From Agromyces mediolanus (GTDB lineage: Bacteria; Actinomycetota; Actinomycetes; Actinomycetales; Microbacteriaceae), in the NCBI RefSeq assembly GCF_014648575.1, contig NZ_BMRJ01000001.1:634087-698086 (forward strand): a stretch of 64,000 nucleotides of DNA, in the 5' to 3' direction. The translations under genes were made by a program, and so were the position numbers. Position 1 is the stretch's first letter, and every line of letters begins with the position of its first letter. The notes beneath the pieces are model-generated. The model saw nothing but the letters and a program-made list of their open reading frames with translations, made no database searches and was not told the DNA's origin. Below are positions 60,671 through 64,000 of the stretch, piece by piece.

Positions 60671-62101
60671 GTGACGCTCAGACTCTACGACACGAAGGCC
60701 CAGGCGCTGCGCGACTTCGTCCCCCTCCACGAGGGACGCGTCGGCATGTACGTGTGCGGCCCCACCGTGCAGTCGAGCCCGCACATCGGCCACCTGCGCA
60801 GCGCGCTCGTCTACGACCAGCTGCGCCGCTGGTTCGCCTACCGCGGCTTCGACGTGACCTTCGTGCGCAACGTCACCGACATCGACGACAAGATCCTCGA
60901 CGCCGCCCACCGCGAGGGCCAGGGCGGGGCCGGCGAGCAGTGGTGGGCGCTCGCGTACCGCATCGAGCTCGAGTTCACCGCGGGCTACACCGCGCTCGGC
61001 ATCCTGCCGCCGAGCTACGAGCCGCGCGCCACCGCGAGCGTGCAGCAGATGCAGCAGCTCATCGCCCGCCTGATCGAGCGCGGCCACGCCTACCCGGCCG
61101 CCGACGGCTCGGGCGACGTCTACTTCGACACCGCGAGCTGGGCCGACTACGGCTCGCTCACCCGGCAGTCGCGCGAGCATATGGAGGCCGCGGCCGACGC
61201 CGACCCCCGGGGCAAGCGCGACCCGCGCGACTTCGCCCTCTGGAAGGGGCGCAAGGCCGACGAGCCGGACTCGGCGGCGTGGGCCTCGCCGTGGGGGGAG
61301 GGGCGCCCCGGCTGGCACATCGAGTGCTCGGCGATGGCGGCACGCTACCTCGGCCCCGAGTTCGACGTGCACGGCGGCGGGCTCGACCTGCGCTTCCCGC
61401 ACCACGAGAACGAGCTCGCCCAGTCGACCGCGGCGGGCGAGGGTTTCGCCCGCTACTGGATGCACAACGGCCTCGTGAACATCGGCGGGCAGAAGATGTC
61501 GAAGTCGCTCGGCAACTCGGTCTACGCGGCCGAACTGCTCGCGCTCGCCTCCCCGCTCGCGGTCCGGTACCTGCTCGGTCAGGCGCACTACCGCTCGACG
61601 CTCGACTACAGCCCGGAGTCGCTCACCGTCGCCGAGGCGGCGGTCGACCGCATCCGCACCTTCCTCAGCCGGGTCGAGCGCCGCCTCGCCGGCACGCGCT
61701 TCGCCGGGGTCGGTGCGCCCGTGGTGCCGGAGGCCTTCGCCGAGGCGATGGACGACGACCTCGGCGTCCCCCAGGCGCTCGCCGTGCTGCACGACACCGT
61801 CCGCGCGGGCAACAACGCGCTCGACGCCGAAGAGCTGCACGAGGCCGCCGTCGCGCACGGGCAGGTCGCCGCCATGGTGCAGGTGCTCGGCATCGACCCG
61901 CGCGACCCGCACTGGGCGAGCGACGACGCCGGGCCGGCGGCGACCGCACTCGGCGTGCTCGTCGAACGCCTGCTCGACGACCGCCGCGCCGCGCGCGACG
62001 CGAAGGACTGGGCGGCCGCCGACCGCATCCGCACCGAGCTCGCCGAGGCGGGCATCACCATCGAAGACAGTCAGACCTCGACCCATTGGAGCCTCTCATG
62101 A
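60671..62101 (+). CDS. cysS: Cysteinyl-tRNA synthetase
   Basis: 476 residues, class I synthetase. N-terminal [20 protein letters not shown] and [20 protein letters not shown] (the HIGH signature is HIGH itself, and Cys of YVCGPT binds zinc), [31 protein letters not shown] and the KMSKS loop [18 protein letters not shown] exactly 6 nt before the GTG indicates a leaderless start. The stop overlaps the rlmB ATG (ATGA). Confidence 0.97.
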   Translation: MTLRLYDTKAQALRDFVPLHEGRVGMYVCGPTVQSSPHIGHLRSALVYDQLRRWFAYRGFDVTFVRNVTDIDDKILDAAHREGQGGAGEQWWALAYRIELEFTAGYTALGILPPSYEPRATASVQQMQQLIARLIERGHAYPAADGSGDVYFDTASWADYGSLTRQSREHMEAAADADPRGKRDPRDFALWKGRKADEPDSAAWASPWGEGRPGWHIECSAMAARYLGPEFDVHGGGLDLRFPHHENELAQSTAAGEGFARYWMHNGLVNIGGQKMSKSLGNSVYAAELLALASPLAVRYLLGQAHYRSTLDYSPESLTVAEAAVDRIRTFLSRVERRLAGTRFAGVGAPVVPEAFAEAMDDDLGVPQALAVLHDTVRAGNNALDAEELHEAAVAHGQVAAMVQVLGIDPRDPHWASDDAGPAATALGVLVERLLDDRRAARDAKDWAAADRIRTELAEAGITIEDSQTSTHWSLS

Positions 62102-63132
62102 AGGGCAGCAGCGGAAAGCCGCGCGCCGGAGCCGTCCGCAAGGCCGCGCACTCGAAGCAGGTCGGCACCGGCGGACACGGGCGCAAGGCGCTCGAGGGCA
62201 AGGGCCCCACGCCGAAGGCCGAAGACCGGAGCTGGCACGTCGCCGGCAAGCGCAAGGCTGCCCAGGAGCGGTACGAGGCCGCCGGCGGCAAGGGCCGTGC
62301 CGGCGGGAAGGGCCGCTCGCAGCGGCCGGGCGCTCCGCGCGGCGCCTCGGGCGCCTCGCAGCGCTCCCGCTCGGGCGACGAGTCCGAGATCGTGACCGGC
62401 CGCAACGCGGTCGTCGAGGCGCTCCGCACGAAGGTGCCCGCCACGACGCTCTACCTCGCGCAGCGCGTCGAGATGGACGACCGGGTGCGCGAATCGCTCA
62501 AGATGGCGACGAACCGCGGCATCCCGGTGCTCGAGGTCACCCGCCCCGAGCTCGACCGTCTCTCCGGCGACGGGGGCGTGCACCAGGGCATCGCGCTGAA
62601 GGTGCCGGCGTACGAGTACGCCCATCCCATCGAGCTGCTCGACGAGGTGCTCGCCGGCGAGGAGACGCCGCTCTTCGTCGCCCTCGACGGCATCACCGAC
62701 CCGCGCAATCTCGGGGCGATCATCCGCTCGACCGCCGCGTTCGGCGGCCAGGGGGTCATCGTCCCGCAGCGCCGCTCGGTCGGCGTCACCGCCGCCGCCT
62801 GGAAGACCTCGGCCGGCGCCGCCGCGCGCATCCCCGTCGCGATGGCCCCGAACCTCACCCAGACGCTGAAGGCCCTGAAGGAGCGCGGTGTGTTCGTGCT
62901 GGGCCTCGACGGCGACGGCGACGTGTCGCTCCCCGGCCTCGAGCTCGCCGACCGCCCGGTCGTGATCGTCGTCGGTTCCGAGGGCAAGGGGCTCTCGCGG
63001 CTCGTCACCGAGACGTGCGACGCGATCGTCTCGATCCCGATCAGCGCGGCCACGGAGTCGCTGAACGCCGGCATCGCCGTCTCGGTCGCGCTCTACGAGG
63101 TCGCCCGGCTCCGCGCCGCCGAGTCGGCCTAG
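62098..63132 (+). CDS. rlmB: 23S rRNA 2'-O-methyltransferase (RlmB/SpoU family)
   Basis: 344 residues. A long basic, Gly/Lys/Arg-rich N-terminal extension (about 1-95) precedes the substrate-binding domain ([20 protein letters not shown]) and the SPOUT catalytic domain with motif 1 [20 protein letters not shown], motif 2 [20 protein letters not shown] and motif 3 [20 protein letters not shown]. It methylates a conserved guanosine of 23S rRNA. Coupled to cysS by ATGA. The tail is common in actinobacterial homologues. Confidence 0.95.
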   Translation: MKGSSGKPRAGAVRKAAHSKQVGTGGHGRKALEGKGPTPKAEDRSWHVAGKRKAAQERYEAAGGKGRAGGKGRSQRPGAPRGASGASQRSRSGDESEIVTGRNAVVEALRTKVPATTLYLAQRVEMDDRVRESLKMATNRGIPVLEVTRPELDRLSGDGGVHQGIALKVPAYEYAHPIELLDEVLAGEETPLFVALDGITDPRNLGAIIRSTAAFGGQGVIVPQRRSVGVTAAAWKTSAGAAARIPVAMAPNLTQTLKALKERGVFVLGLDGDGDVSLPGLELADRPVVIVVGSEGKGLSRLVTETCDAIVSIPISAATESLNAGIAVSVALYEVARLRAAESA

Positions 63133-63200
63133 GGTCGCGCGCGGCCGAGCGGCTGTCAAGGGGGCGGCGCGGCAGCGTCGTGCTCCGTAGCGTCGAGGGC

Positions 63201-63683
63201 ATGGAACAGGACGCATACGACCGCATCTCCGAACTCGTGCACGCCGCCGACGTGGCGATGCTCACCACCGTCGGCGAGGGCGGGGCGCTGCACGCGCGGC
63301 CCCTCGCTGCGCTGCAGGAGCGCTTCGACGGCACGCTCCGCTTCCTCGTCGAGGACCCGAGCCCGAAGCTCGAGGCGCTCCGCGAGCACCCGCGGGTGAA
63401 CGTCGCGTACTCGTCGAAGCGCGGCTACCTCTCCGTCGCCGGCGTCGCGCGCGTGGTCGAGGGGGAGGAGGGCGCCGTCGACGAGCTCTGGGGGCCGGCG
63501 GCCGAGGCCTGGTTCCCCGGCGGCCGGGAGGACCCGGAGCTCGTCGTGCTCGAGGTGCTGCCCGAGAGCGCGGAGTACTGGGCGCTGACGGAGCCGGGCG
63601 TCGTCGCGGCCGCGAAGGCCGTCAAGGCCTTCTTCACGAAGGAGCAGCCCGACGTCGGCGAGAACCGCGTCGTCGAGCTGTGA
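63201..63683 (+). CDS. PNPOx-fold general stress protein 26-like
   Basis: 160 residues: a split-barrel FMN-type fold with ISELVHAADVAMLTTVGEGG, LHARPLAALQERFDGTLRFL, VNVAYSSKRGYLSVAGVARV and the C-terminal LEVLPESAEYWALTEPG typical of general stress protein 26 relatives. Likely binds a flavin or F420; substrate unknown. TAGCGT ends 7 nt before the ATG. Confidence 0.85.
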   Translation: MEQDAYDRISELVHAADVAMLTTVGEGGALHARPLAALQERFDGTLRFLVEDPSPKLEALREHPRVNVAYSSKRGYLSVAGVARVVEGEEGAVDELWGPAAEAWFPGGREDPELVVLEVLPESAEYWALTEPGVVAAAKAVKAFFTKEQPDVGENRVVEL

Positions 63684-63707
63684 GGCCCGTCGGGCGGGCC
63701 GCCCGGA

Positions 63708-64000
63708 TCAGACGTTGAGCCGCCAGTCGCGCTCGTCGTCCGGGTCGACGGCGGCGATGGATGCCGTGTCCGGCACGACCTCGATCGCGGCCGTGAAGGC
63801 ATCGGTGGGCGGCCCGATCACGGTCGCCTCGTCGCGGCGGTGGCGCAGCACGGTATTGATGTAGCTCGTCACGGCTTCGGCGAGCGGGATGTCGTGGCCC
63901 GCCCGCTGCGCCATGAACCAGCGGTGCTCGAGCAGCTGGTGGAAGACCTCGGCCGGCTCGAGCTTGCCGCGCAGCTCGCTCGGGATCGCGCGCACGACGG
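63708..64000 (-). CDS. DUF4032 family protein, C-terminal part (5' end outside window)
   Basis: The last 96 or so codons of a minus-strand gene whose start lies beyond base 64000. VRAIPSELRGKLEPAEVFHQ, LLEHRWFMAQRAGHDIPLAE and AVTSYINTVLRHRRDEATVI match the C-terminal region of DUF4032 proteins, which carry an N-terminal lipopolysaccharide-kinase-like domain. Function of the family is unknown. It converges with the PNPOx-fold gene across 24 bp. Confidence 0.8.
   Translation of the reverse strand, partial: VVRAIPSELRGKLEPAEVFHQLLEHRWFMAQRAGHDIPLAEAVTSYINTVLRHRRDEATVIGPPTDAFTAAIEVVPDTASIAAVDPDDERDWRLNV

Overview
The window reads as about 64 kb of a chromosome from a very GC-rich actinobacterium, most likely a member of the Microbacteriaceae (Agromyces/Leifsonia/Microbacterium relatives). 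Supporting signs are near-universal G/C third positions, an ispDF fusion, a carD-ispDF-cysS-rlmB block, a GlnR orthologue, PHO boxes of the GTTCACC type, SenX3/RegX3, MarP, a MutT1-type Nudix/phosphatase fusion, and many genes whose start codon lies 6-7 nt after a TANNNT -10 box (leaderless pattern).

Region 1 (1-11.2 kb): the end of a sugar ABC transporter operon (binding protein, two permeases, no ATPase) that continues into nagZ-like hexosaminidase, a ROK sugar kinase and nagB, i.e. an amino-sugar scavenging operon. Then come a TetR-controlled membrane protein, a small YrdB-like membrane protein, purU, and an ECF sigma factor fused to its own zinc-finger/transmembrane/extracellular part.

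Region 2 (11.5-24 kb): a second amino-sugar locus. A minus-strand operon encodes an AgaS-like SIS protein, a ROK kinase, a PfkB kinase, a class II aldolase, a DeoR regulator and nagA. It diverges from a second ATPase-less ABC transporter. A secreted GH20 hexosaminidase lies nearby. Together they fit N-acetylgalactosamine use through tagatose-6-phosphate. Palindromic repeats at 11.5 kb and a (GTGCA)14 microsatellite at 22.2 kb interrupt the region.

Region 3 (24-27.7 kb): glyA-folD preceded by a clear ZTP (pfl) riboswitch, then repeat clusters and a TetR/DUF4188 divergent pair with a perfect 28-bp operator.

Region 4 (28-31.5 kb): a coupled nonulosonic (sialic) acid cassette: CMP-sialate synthetase fused to a HAD phosphatase domain, a short NeuB without a SAF domain, and a DUF6716-type putative glycosyltransferase.

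Region 5 (31.4-43 kb): gamma-carbonic anhydrase, APC permease, YbaK, Leloir genes galK-galT with divergent DeoR regulator and galM, MarP protease, an F420-type oxidoreductase, an unusual tRNA-Lys beside a zinc-ribbon/HNH gene, a conserved unknown, a candidate structured RNA, and a PabC-like aminotransferase.

Region 6 (43-58 kb): phosphate and nitrogen control: pstSCAB with a PHO box, mutT1, ppk, glnR, small membrane proteins, nitrobindin, YgfZ, a methyltransferase, gpmA, phoU with PHO-like repeats, senX3 and regX3.

Region 7 (58-64 kb): a lipoprotein, carD, ispDF, cysS, rlmB, a PNPOx-fold protein and the end of a DUF4032 gene.
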